A DNA stretch of 64,000 bases from positions 62,001 to 126,000 of the forward strand of contig JAKPOU010000041.1 in assembly GCA_029547705.1 (NCBI GenBank). Reading direction: 5' to 3'. The translations under genes and the position numbers were made by a program. The notes beneath the pieces were generated by a model. It was given only the letters and a program-made list of their open reading frames with translations. It did no database searches and was not told where the DNA came from. The DNA is from Bacteroidota bacterium. GTDB lineage: Bacteria > Bacteroidota > Bacteroidia > Bacteroidales > VadinHA17. Shown here in pieces: positions 51,935 to 60,062 of this stretch (the first letter of the stretch is position 1; every line of letters starts with the position of its first letter).

Positions 51935-53722
51935 TTAATGTTTTACTACAATTTTTTTCTTCTTGTCGAAATACCTTGTATGAAGCAGATGATGAGCCTT
52001 CTCGCTGTTTGGTTTCCCGAGGAATTCATCATAAAGCTTTATGATGAAAGGATTCTCATGTGATTTTCTCAGCGGTTTGTTTCTGTCTTCTTCATATATT
52101 GCTGCAGCCCTGGCTTTTATGATTTCAGAGTTGCCGTGATGCGGGGGCTGGCCCCCTCCTCCGATACAACCCCCGGGGCATGCCATTACTTCTATGGCAT
52201 GGTACTGTGATTTTCCTGATTTTATCTCGTCAAGGAGCTTCCTGGCATTTCCAAGTCCGTGGGCTATCCCTATTTTCAGGGGAAGTCCGTCGAAATCTAT
52301 TGTGGCAGAACGCACTCCCTGGAGGCCTCTCAATTCCGTAAAATCTATCCTTTCAAGTTTCTTTCCTGTGTGTAATTCATAGGCTGTTCTGCATGCAGCT
52401 TCAATGACACCGCCGGTTGCACCGAAAATAACCCCAGCACCCGTCGATTCGCCCAGAGGAGCATCGAATTCACCATCCTCAAGATTATTCAGATCAATAT
52501 TGGCCTGTTTGATAAAAGCTGCAAGTTCCCTGGTTGAAATTGAAAAATCGACATCCCTATTTCCATTGACGGAGAATTCCTCTCTCTGGCATTCGTATTT
52601 TTTTGCAAGGCAGGGCATTATTGATACAACCACCAGATCCTTCCGGTCGACCTTGATTTTATCGGCGAAATATGTTTTTGCAATGGAGCCGAACATCTGG
52701 GCAGGCGACTTGGCCGTTGAGGGTATATCATTAAGGTCCGGGAAATACTCTTCAAAGAAGTTCACCCATCCCGGACAGCAGGAAGTCATTATGGGCAGTC
52801 TGGCGCTCTTGTCCCCGCTGAGGTGCCTTTGTAGCCTGTCCAGTAATTCCGTACCTTCTTCCATTATTGTAAGGTCGGCTGCAAAGTCTGTATCGAATAC
52901 ATAATCGAAGCCGAGTGCCCGGAGAGCTGTGACCATTTTTCCGGTAACCAGTGTGCCGGGTTTCATTCCGAAAAGTTCTCCGAGTGCTGCGCGGACGGCA
53001 GGTGCAGTCTGAACGATGACTGTTTTTGCAGGATCGGCCAGGGCCCGCAGTACTTCTGCCGTATGATCCACTTCGGTAAGGGCTCCGGTGGGGCAGACGG
53101 CAACGCACTGGCCGCAGTAGGTACATGTGGAATGTTCAAGGTTCTGCTCAAATGCGGGAGCAACGGTTGCCATGAATCCCCTGTTCACTGCCGAAAGTGC
53201 GCCGACTGTCTGGACGGTATTGCACATCATTTCACAGCGGCGGCACAGTATGCATTTGTCAAGATCCCTGATTATTGAGGGAGATGTATCCTTGCGGTAT
53301 GTTGACATTTCAGCGATTTCTTCCCCGGGTATTTCCCTTATTCCGAGGTATTGTGCCAGTGACTGGAGGTCACAGTTTCCCGATTTTGCACATACAAGAC
53401 AATCTTTCGGATGGTCCGACAGGATGAATTCCATTACAGTGCGGCGTGCATTGAGAACCCTTGTTGTGTGGGTCCTGACAACCATGCCTTCTTCACAGCT
53501 GGTGGCACAGGAAGGAGCAAGATTTCTTCTGCCCTCAACCTCAACGACACAGATCCTGCATCCTGCAGGTTTGTTTTCGATATTGAGGTCATCGAGCCTC
53601 ATGTAGCAGAGGACAGGAATTTCAATTCCAAGCTCCCTGGCTGCTTTATGTATGGTGGTTCCTTTGGGGACTTCAATCGTTTTATTATCTATTGTGAGTT
53701 TTACTGTTTCCATTTCCGACAA
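51935..53722 (-). CDS. [FeFe]-hydrogenase catalytic subunit, NADH-linked (HydA/HndD type)
   Basis: 595 residues. N-terminal [2Fe-2S] (Cys39, 55, 58, 72); His-ligated [4Fe-4S] (His104, Cys108, 111, 117); two ferredoxin [4Fe-4S] motifs (Cys157-160-163-167 and Cys200-203-206-210); H-cluster domain with all three signatures: L1 TSCCPGW (proton-relay Cys315, ligand Cys316), L2 MPCLAKK (Cys371), L3 EVMACPGGCIGGGGQP (Cys515 and Cys519). The C-terminal small-subunit-like tail (AAAIYEEDRNKPLRKSHENPFI) is present. It should therefore be active, producing or using H2 with NADH and perhaps ferredoxin (group A3-like). It starts eight bases after the flavin-subunit gene. The maturases HydE, HydF and HydG are not in the window. 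Confidence 0.96.
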   Translation of the reverse strand: MSEMETVKLTIDNKTIEVPKGTTIHKAARELGIEIPVLCYMRLDDLNIENKPAGCRICVVEVEGRRNLAPSCATSCEEGMVVRTHTTRVLNARRTVMEFILSDHPKDCLVCAKSGNCDLQSLAQYLGIREIPGEEIAEMSTYRKDTSPSIIRDLDKCILCRRCEMMCNTVQTVGALSAVNRGFMATVAPAFEQNLEHSTCTYCGQCVAVCPTGALTEVDHTAEVLRALADPAKTVIVQTAPAVRAALGELFGMKPGTLVTGKMVTALRALGFDYVFDTDFAADLTIMEEGTELLDRLQRHLSGDKSARLPIMTSCCPGWVNFFEEYFPDLNDIPSTAKSPAQMFGSIAKTYFADKIKVDRKDLVVVSIMPCLAKKYECQREEFSVNGNRDVDFSISTRELAAFIKQANIDLNNLEDGEFDAPLGESTGAGVIFGATGGVIEAACRTAYELHTGKKLERIDFTELRGLQGVRSATIDFDGLPLKIGIAHGLGNARKLLDEIKSGKSQYHAIEVMACPGGCIGGGGQPPHHGNSEIIKARAAAIYEEDRNKPLRKSHENPFIIKLYDEFLGKPNSEKAHHLLHTRYFDKKKKIVVKH

Positions 53723-53730
53723 TTCTTTTT

Positions 53731-55524
53731 TTACTGAATAATGATTGCGTCAAATTTGCATTTCTCCATACATGCACCGCATTTAATGCATATTTCCGGA
53801 TTGATCACATGTGGTTCCTTTCGCTCCCCGCTTATTGCGCCAACCGGGCAGACCCTTGCACATGCGGTACAGCCAACGCAATTGGCGGCAATAATGAAGT
53901 ATTCCATCAGATCCTTGCATTTCCCGGCCGGACATTTCTTAACGGTAACATGAGCCTCATACTCCTCCCGGAAATTCTCAAGAGTTGAGAGAACCGGATT
54001 CGGAGAACTCTGGCCAAGACCGCAGAGCGAAGTATCCTTTATTACATGACACATGTTTTTCAGGCGTTCAAGATCGGCAGGCACTCCCTTACCCTTTGTT
54101 ATATGTTCCAGAAGTTCATGCATCCTCTTGTTTCCTATACGGCAGGGTGAGCATTTGCCACAGGATTCCTCCACCGTGAATTCAAGAAAGAATTTAGCAA
54201 CCGAAACCATGCAGTCGTCCTCGTCCATTACTATAAGTCCGCCCGATCCCATCATTGATCCCGCAGCTATGAGATTGTCAAAATCGATCGGAGTATCCAG
54301 ATGTTTTTCAGTAAGACATCCGCCCGAAGGGCCTCCCGTCTGGGCAGCCTTGAATTTTTTTCCGTTTCTGATACCCCCGCCGATTTCATTTATCACTTCC
54401 CTGAGGGTGGTTCCCATCGGAACTTCAATAAGTCCGACGTTGTTTATTTTTCCCGCAAGGGCGAAAACCTTTGTTCCCTTGGATTTTTCTGTTCCGATGC
54501 TGCTGAACCATTCTGAGCCCTTGAGTATTATCGGTGATATGCAGGCATATGTTTCAACATTGTTGACAATTGTGGGTTTTTCCCTGAAGCCTGATACTGC
54601 CGGAAACGGCGGTTTTACGGTTGGTTCACCGCGGTCTCCTTCCATGGAATGGATGAGGGCGGTTTCCTCGCCGCATACAAATGCACCCGCACCATATTTT
54701 ATTTCAATGTCGAAGCTGAAATCACTGCCCATGATATTGGTTCCTAGCAGGCCATATTCCCTTGCCTGCCGGATTGCTGTATTCAGCCGTGACACAGCCA
54801 GGGGGTATTCCGCACGGATATAGATCAGACCCTTGGCGGCTTCGATTGCATATCCGCATATTGCCATTGCTTCAAGTACGGCGTGCGGATCACCTTCCAG
54901 TATGGACCGGTCCATAAAGGCACCGGGGTCGCCTTCATCAGCATTGCAGACAACATATTTGACATCCGACTTGTTGTTGAAAGCAATTTCCCATTTAATG
55001 CCGGTGGGAAATCCGCCTCCCCCGCGGCCCCTTAATCCCGAATCCTTGATGAGTTTGATGACATCCAGGGGCTTCATGTTTGTCAGAGCCGTGGCAAGGG
55101 CTTCATACGCATCATGTGCTATAGCATCATCAATGCTTTCGGGATCAATAATACCACAGTTCCTTAATGCTATCCTCAGCTGTTTGCGATGCGGCGACAG
55201 TTCCTTTTCGGTAGCCAGTTTTTCTCCTGAACCGGGATCTGTGAACAGAAGCCTTTCAATCCTTCTTCCCTTCATGATGTGCTCACTGACAATCTCCCGT
55301 GCATCATCCGGCCTCACACCGGTGTAAATGATATTGTCAGGCAGTATTTTGATATTCGGCCCCATGCTGCAAAGGCCCATGCAGCCGGTTTTCACAACAT
55401 TAACACTGTTCTCGAGGGCATTTGCCTCGAGTTCAAGCTTCAAGTTGTCTAGTAATGCTTCCCCCTGATCGCCTGTGCATCCGGTTCCTCCGCATACCAT
55501 AATCTGGATTCTCTCTTTTGCCAT
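53731..55524 (-). CDS. NADH-linked hydrogenase, NuoF-like flavin subunit (HydB/HndC)
   Basis: 597 residues. The N-terminal thioredoxin-like [2Fe-2S] domain has Cys11, Cys16, Cys48 and Cys52 (VCGGTGC, KTGCMGLC). The NuoF core has the FMN/NADH motif SGLRGRGGGGFPTGIKWEIA and YVVCNADEGDPGAFMDRS, and the cluster motif EESCGKCSPCRIG. At the C-terminus are two added [4Fe-4S] motifs (CVGCTACARVCPVGA, CIKCGACMEKCKFDA). This layout is that of HydB in bifurcating hydrogenases, the site where NADH meets the electron chain. It lies 24 bases after the HndB-like gene. Confidence 0.95.
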   Translation of the reverse strand: MAKERIQIMVCGGTGCTGDQGEALLDNLKLELEANALENSVNVVKTGCMGLCSMGPNIKILPDNIIYTGVRPDDAREIVSEHIMKGRRIERLLFTDPGSGEKLATEKELSPHRKQLRIALRNCGIIDPESIDDAIAHDAYEALATALTNMKPLDVIKLIKDSGLRGRGGGGFPTGIKWEIAFNNKSDVKYVVCNADEGDPGAFMDRSILEGDPHAVLEAMAICGYAIEAAKGLIYIRAEYPLAVSRLNTAIRQAREYGLLGTNIMGSDFSFDIEIKYGAGAFVCGEETALIHSMEGDRGEPTVKPPFPAVSGFREKPTIVNNVETYACISPIILKGSEWFSSIGTEKSKGTKVFALAGKINNVGLIEVPMGTTLREVINEIGGGIRNGKKFKAAQTGGPSGGCLTEKHLDTPIDFDNLIAAGSMMGSGGLIVMDEDDCMVSVAKFFLEFTVEESCGKCSPCRIGNKRMHELLEHITKGKGVPADLERLKNMCHVIKDTSLCGLGQSSPNPVLSTLENFREEYEAHVTVKKCPAGKCKDLMEYFIIAANCVGCTACARVCPVGAISGERKEPHVINPEICIKCGACMEKCKFDAIIIQ

Positions 55525-55548
55525 GGTTTTCCTCCGTGGATGGTTTTG

Positions 55549-55917
55549 TTAAATAGAACGGTAATTGGCAGGCAGAATTCCGTCTGTAAGCTCCCCGTTC
55601 TTGATATATTTCTCTATTATCTCATCAGCTTTGATCTTGTCTACATTGCCAAAAACAACTGCTTCCCTGCCTGGAAGTCTTACCTCAATCGTGGGTTCGG
55701 CAAAACTGTATCCCATGTCTCCCGAGTTTATTACAGTTGCTTCAATATTACGCTTTTCAAGCTCTTCCCTGAAAAATTCGTAAATGCTTTTTGCACCGGA
55801 TGCCAGTCCGCTTGTTCCCATGTGGACCCTGATCAGTATTTTTTCCTGTCCGTATAATTTTTCACGGATTTCTTTTTTGTGCTTACTTAATTCGGCAGGA
55901 GAATTGATTTTAGGCAT
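55549..55917 (-). CDS. HndB-like thioredoxin-fold protein without cysteines
   Basis: 122 residues, first gene of the hydrogenase operon. The layout matches the (2Fe-2S) ferredoxin-domain family of HndB: ILIRVHMGTSGLASGAKSIYEFFREELEKRNI, then VINSGDMGYSFAEPTIEVRLPG and a C-terminal helix. But the protein has no cysteine at all. At ligand positions it carries His32, Ser36, Gly37, Asp67 and Ser71, whereas related sequences read HMGTCG or CMGTxC and TGCxGxC. It therefore cannot hold the usual [2Fe-2S] cluster; a structural or assembly role is likely. The start codon is in good agreement with family length. Confidence 0.85.
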   Translation of the reverse strand: MPKINSPAELSKHKKEIREKLYGQEKILIRVHMGTSGLASGAKSIYEFFREELEKRNIEATVINSGDMGYSFAEPTIEVRLPGREAVVFGNVDKIKADEIIEKYIKNGELTDGILPANYRSI

Positions 55918-55976
55918 ATTTGCTTGATTTATTGTTTATTATAACATCCTCATCTATATCGTGTAATTATTGCGCA

Positions 55977-55984
55977 CAAAAATA
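55977..55984 (-). promoter_or_regulatory. Bacteroidota -7 element of the hydrogenase operon
   Basis: Minus-strand TATTTTTG matches TAnnTTTG; transcription would start near 55970, leaving a leader of about 50 bases. The expected -33 region falls inside the Rex-like sites, so binding there should block RNA polymerase. Confidence 0.55.
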
Positions 55985-55993
55985 ATAAATTTA

Positions 55994-56028
55994 TTGTTAT
56001 AAAAATAACATTGTTAATAAAATAACAA
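55994..56028. promoter_or_regulatory. Two abutting Rex-like operators upstream of the hydrogenase operon
   Basis: Site 1, 55994-56011: TTGTTA-N6-TAACAT. Site 2, 56011-56028: TTGTTA-N6-TAACAA, perfectly palindromic in its half-sites and matching 13 of the 14 fixed positions of the Rex consensus TTGTTAAnnnnTTAACAA. The sites share one base, placing their centres 17 bp apart, just upstream of the -7 element. Rex represses fermentation and hydrogenase genes until NADH rises, which fits an NADH-linked hydrogenase. Confidence 0.65.
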
Positions 56029-56084
56029 TAAATTTTCTCTTTTTTGCTGAATGTGTTTTTAAACGGCATATATTCATTTGATAT

Positions 56085-57731
56085 TCATCGGTTTCTACGG
56101 GGAGATAAATTCCTGAATTCAGAGCTTTCCTTCCATCCGGGCCATACACCGGCAAACGAAAGTTCAAAGGCTATGGAAAAGGCCAGTCCTGCATCTTCGG
56201 CAATACCTCCGAAATCCCATTTTCCGGCTTCGTAATTATCAGAAGGTCTGTGATACCTGTTTCTGATATAATCTTCCTCCTGTTCTGCCGCCCATTCTTT
56301 TCCGTATTTCAGGCTTTCAATGCTTCCTCTGGCATAAAGTGAAGGAACTCCTTTTTTTGCAAATGCAAAATGATCCGATCTGAAATACATTCCGGTATGG
56401 GGATTCGGATCCCCTGCAACATACCTTCCCTGTTTCTCTGCCAGCCTGGATGCAATGTCATCCAGCTCAGACTGTCCGTAGCCTGTTATCATCACATCCT
56501 TCATCCTTCCGATTGGCAGCATCAGATCATTGTTCAGACAGGCTGCTGTATTTTCCATAGCTATTACGGGGTGCTCCGTATAGTAAAGCGAACCCAGAAG
56601 ACCCGCTTCCTCAGCTGTCGGGAAAAGGAGGACTATACTCCTTTCCGGCCTCTTTCCGAGGGAGGAGAAAGCTTTACCGGCAGCAAGAGCCCATGCCATT
56701 GCCGTTGCGTTGTCAACTGCACCGTTGTATATTGAATCACCGTTTTCGCTCTCGCCGATACCAAAATGATCCCAGTGGGCCGTAAACACAATACATTCAT
56801 CCGGATTACGGGATCCTTTCAGTATTCCTGCCACATTCGACGATTCATCATACCTTATCTCATTCCGGCAGGAGACTGATGCGTTTATGTTAAGCGGAAA
56901 ACCCCTGAATCCCTGTTTGCATGCTTCAGCTCTCAGACTGTCGGTGCTGAGACTGCAGGCTTTCAGCAGCCTGTCTGCGGAATCTCCCGGCAACCATCCC
57001 GTAAAGTCGCAGAGGGGGTTGTTCTGACCGTGGCCCTGAATATACAGCCTGGGCGAAATGGAGCTCTTGCGGGGAATATTGTATTCATAGCCAGCCCCTT
57101 CAGTGTCATGGATGATAAGTACAGCTGCTGCGCCCTGCCGGGCTGCCTCTTCATATTTGTAGGTCCATCTGCCATAATAAGTCATTTCCCTTCCCCTGAA
57201 AAGAGCAGAGTCGCCTGTATACAATCCCGGATCATTTACCAGAACAATCACCATCTTTCCCCTGACATCAAGTCCGGAATAATCATTCCAGCCATATTCG
57301 GGGGCATTAATTCCAAAGCCTGCAAACACAAGGGGAAGATCCACGGCAGTGATATGACCGCTTTCCAGGGGACTGATCACGGCAGCCTCGTCGGGTGTGC
57401 GGAAACGCAGGGTTGTGCCTGAAGGTTTACTGAAAAGTATCTCATCAACATGGGAAGTGATCTCGGCCATAGGCACTTTCTGGAAATAACTCCCGTCAAA
57501 TGCCGGACCGAATTTTATTTTCCGCAGCTGATCCGCGAGGTATGATATAGTGATTTCCTCTCCTTCAGTAAAAGGTTTTCTGCCCATGAACCTGTCACTT
57601 GCAAGCTCGGCAACATACCTTTCAATACTCCTGACTGATATGCTCCTTACAGCTCTTTCAATCCGGGATCTGTCCGTTGAACAGCCAATCAGCAGCATCA
57701 GGACCGACAGGGGGAGAATTGCTCGGGTCAT
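56085..57731 (-). CDS. M28-family zinc peptidase lipoprotein with PA domain
   Basis: 548 residues; lipoprotein signal with LIGC (Cys17). A protease-associated insert at about 125-250 (AGFGINAPEYGWNDYSGLDVRGKMVIVLVNDPG...AARQGAAAVLIIHDTEG) and an M28 catalytic domain with the five zinc ligands in order: His319 (FTAHWDHFG), Asp340 (GAVDNATA), Glu375 after the catalytic Glu374 (TAEEAGLLGS), Asp402 (NNDLM) and His454 (RSDHFAF). It is an exported aminopeptidase-type enzyme, probably involved in peptide use. Its promoter region is shared, divergently, with the dipeptidyl peptidase gene. Confidence 0.93.
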   Translation of the reverse strand: MTRAILPLSVLMLLIGCSTDRSRIERAVRSISVRSIERYVAELASDRFMGRKPFTEGEEITISYLADQLRKIKFGPAFDGSYFQKVPMAEITSHVDEILFSKPSGTTLRFRTPDEAAVISPLESGHITAVDLPLVFAGFGINAPEYGWNDYSGLDVRGKMVIVLVNDPGLYTGDSALFRGREMTYYGRWTYKYEEAARQGAAAVLIIHDTEGAGYEYNIPRKSSISPRLYIQGHGQNNPLCDFTGWLPGDSADRLLKACSLSTDSLRAEACKQGFRGFPLNINASVSCRNEIRYDESSNVAGILKGSRNPDECIVFTAHWDHFGIGESENGDSIYNGAVDNATAMAWALAAGKAFSSLGKRPERSIVLLFPTAEEAGLLGSLYYTEHPVIAMENTAACLNNDLMLPIGRMKDVMITGYGQSELDDIASRLAEKQGRYVAGDPNPHTGMYFRSDHFAFAKKGVPSLYARGSIESLKYGKEWAAEQEEDYIRNRYHRPSDNYEAGKWDFGGIAEDAGLAFSIAFELSFAGVWPGWKESSEFRNLSPRRNR

Positions 57732-57869
57732 CAGGGTCAGGTTGATTTGTGCAGCGAAATTAATGCAAAAATGTTATGTTTGAAAACTGTGTGGAAAATA
57801 ATAAAGGACAGCTCTTAATTTTTATTTTTACAACGGAAAAACCATAATTTGAAACAAAAAAATATAAAC

Positions 57870-60038
57870 ATGAAAAGCAATTTTCCGAAAGGAGTATTTA
57901 TTATTATCCAGATTTTTTTCCTTCTTTCCGTCTCTCAGCTTGCAGCACAGATGCCCGGCCGGAATCCGGGCCAGGCTGCTGTTACAGGATGGCTTGATGA
58001 CAGTCATTACCTTTTCAGGACCTGGGATTCTGAGGGAAAGGCAATAATTCAGAGTGTTGACATCCGTACTGGCAAAGGCACCGTAATCAGTCTTCCTGAA
58101 ACCTCACGGGATCTTCTTGAAAAATCCCTCCCGGAAGGAACACAGCCGAAACCGGACGACATTGTCAGCCCTGACAATTCAGGCCTGATAAGAATCATTG
58201 ACAATGATCTGTTTTATTTCAGAACGGGTGACAAAGAATTCCGGAGATTGACGGATGACAATGCCCCGGAAGTGAATGTGAGATTTTGTGATGACGGCAG
58301 CAAGATTGCATATACCCGCAACAGGGATCTGTATGTGTATGATCTGGTGAGTTTTAAGGAAACAAGACTGACTCATGACGCCTCAGACCGTATATATAAC
58401 GGATATGCTTCATGGGTTTATATGGAAGAAATACTTGGCAGGGCAAGCCGTTTCGCAGCATTCTGGTGGTCTCCCGACGGATCGAGGATAGCATATCTCA
58501 GGACCGACGAAAGTGATGTTCCGATGTTTACACTTAACAGACTGGATGAAGAGGATGGCATTCACGGAACCCTCGAGCAGGTTCCCTATCCGAAGGCAGG
58601 AGATCCCAACCCCAGGGTGAGAATGGGAATTGCAGACCTGGCTACCGGAGAAACAGTGTGGGTAAAAACTGATTATTCAGCAGACCAGTATATAGCCTGG
58701 CCGTTCTGGACTCCCGACAGCAGGCATCTGGCAGTTCAGATACTGAACCGCGATCAGAACAATCTCAGTATAATACTTGCTGATCCGCTCACGGGTGACT
58801 ACAGGGAAATCTACAATGAATGGAGAAGGACCTGGGTTGAATTCATGGAAGATATTTACGTTATGAAAAACGGATCAGGATTCATTATCAGAAGTTTTAT
58901 GAATGACTGGGAGAACCTGTATTTTTACGCATGGGAGGGCAGACTGATCGCGCAGCTCACCGATTTTGACTTCAGGGTGACTTCAGTAATACGTGTTGAT
59001 GAAGATCAGAAAACCGTCTATTTCACTGCAACGGGACCGGAGTCAACCGACCTTCATGCATGGAGAGTCGGACTTGACGGAAAGAATCTTGTCAGGCTTA
59101 CAACGGGTGAAGGCAGTCATAATATAAGCATCTCGCCCAAGGGAACTTACTATATTGATACCTGGAACAGCCTTTCTGACCCGGGATCAATAATAGCCTA
59201 CAACAGAAAGGGAAGGATGATACGTGAAATACACAGGTATGAAATACCTTCCTTTGACCCCGGAAGGCATGCCCGTTCAGAAATGATCAGGATTCCGACA
59301 TCTGACGGTTTGTTCAATATGCCGGCCATAATAACCTATCCGCTTAATTTTGACCCTGCGGAAAAATATCCGGTGTTGTTCAGAATCTATGGCGGACCGG
59401 ACTCCAGAAATGTGTATAACAGATGGCAGGGCACGGATCTGTCGTGGTATTCACAAAACGGAATAATTGTTTTCACAGTTGATCACCGGGGTTCGGGACA
59501 GTTCGGCCGGAACGGGCTTGATTACCTTCACCGTTCACTTGGCCGGTGGGAGATACTGGATTATGCCGATGCGGTGGAATGGCTGAGGACAAAATCATTT
59601 GTCGATCCGGCAAGGATCGGAATAACGGGAAGTTCATACGGCGGATACATGACCTGCATGGCCCTTACCAGGGGGGCGGATTACTGGACCCACGGCTTTG
59701 CAGGATCATCAGTAACCGACTGGAGGCTTTATGACAATATCTATACAGAAAGGTTTATGGATACTCCCGGGGATAATCCGGAAGGCTACAGACAGGGCTC
59801 AGCACTTACGTGGGCGGAAAATTACAGGGGGAAGCTCTACATGACACACGGTGACATGGACGATAATGTCCATATGCAGAATACTATACAACTTATTTCA
59901 AAATTGCAGGACGAAGGGAAGGATTTCCGGTTCATGCTTTATCCCAACGGAAGACACGGCTGGGGTGGACAAAAACGCATGCATCTGAGGAATGAGGAAT
60001 ATAATTTCTGGCTTGAAAGTTTTTTCGGCAATCAGTAA
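57870..60038 (+). CDS. S9B dipeptidyl peptidase IV-like serine peptidase
   Basis: 722 residues from the ATG at 57870 (signal MKSNFPKGVFIIIQIFFLLSVSQLAA; a TTG at 57849 opens the frame earlier). An N-terminal beta-propeller (about 30-470) includes the DPP IV segments YNGYASWVYMEEILGRASRFAAFWWSPDGSRIAYLRTDES, with the EE-like motif that anchors the peptide N-terminus (Met-Glu-Glu). The C-terminal alpha/beta hydrolase has the triad Ser589 (GITGSSYGGY), Asp664 (DMDDNVH) and His696 (GRHGWGG). It removes dipeptides (often X-Pro) from exported or imported peptides. It is divergent from the M28 peptidase gene, and a heparinase-like gene follows after 24 bases. A TATGTTTG box (57775-57782) may be its -7 element. 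Confidence 0.93.
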   Translation: MKSNFPKGVFIIIQIFFLLSVSQLAAQMPGRNPGQAAVTGWLDDSHYLFRTWDSEGKAIIQSVDIRTGKGTVISLPETSRDLLEKSLPEGTQPKPDDIVSPDNSGLIRIIDNDLFYFRTGDKEFRRLTDDNAPEVNVRFCDDGSKIAYTRNRDLYVYDLVSFKETRLTHDASDRIYNGYASWVYMEEILGRASRFAAFWWSPDGSRIAYLRTDESDVPMFTLNRLDEEDGIHGTLEQVPYPKAGDPNPRVRMGIADLATGETVWVKTDYSADQYIAWPFWTPDSRHLAVQILNRDQNNLSIILADPLTGDYREIYNEWRRTWVEFMEDIYVMKNGSGFIIRSFMNDWENLYFYAWEGRLIAQLTDFDFRVTSVIRVDEDQKTVYFTATGPESTDLHAWRVGLDGKNLVRLTTGEGSHNISISPKGTYYIDTWNSLSDPGSIIAYNRKGRMIREIHRYEIPSFDPGRHARSEMIRIPTSDGLFNMPAIITYPLNFDPAEKYPVLFRIYGGPDSRNVYNRWQGTDLSWYSQNGIIVFTVDHRGSGQFGRNGLDYLHRSLGRWEILDYADAVEWLRTKSFVDPARIGITGSSYGGYMTCMALTRGADYWTHGFAGSSVTDWRLYDNIYTERFMDTPGDNPEGYRQGSALTWAENYRGKLYMTHGDMDDNVHMQNTIQLISKLQDEGKDFRFMLYPNGRHGWGGQKRMHLRNEEYNFWLESFFGNQ

Positions 60039-60062
60039 AGCCGGCATTGATACCTCAGTTTT

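Noticed and set aside
54053-54823. A 256-codon frame on the plus strand opposite the NuoF-like gene
   Set aside because: It lies entirely antisense to a well-supported gene and has no domain; a compositional shadow. Long antisense frames at 60273-60941, 49481-50080 and 7186-7638 were rejected for the same reason.
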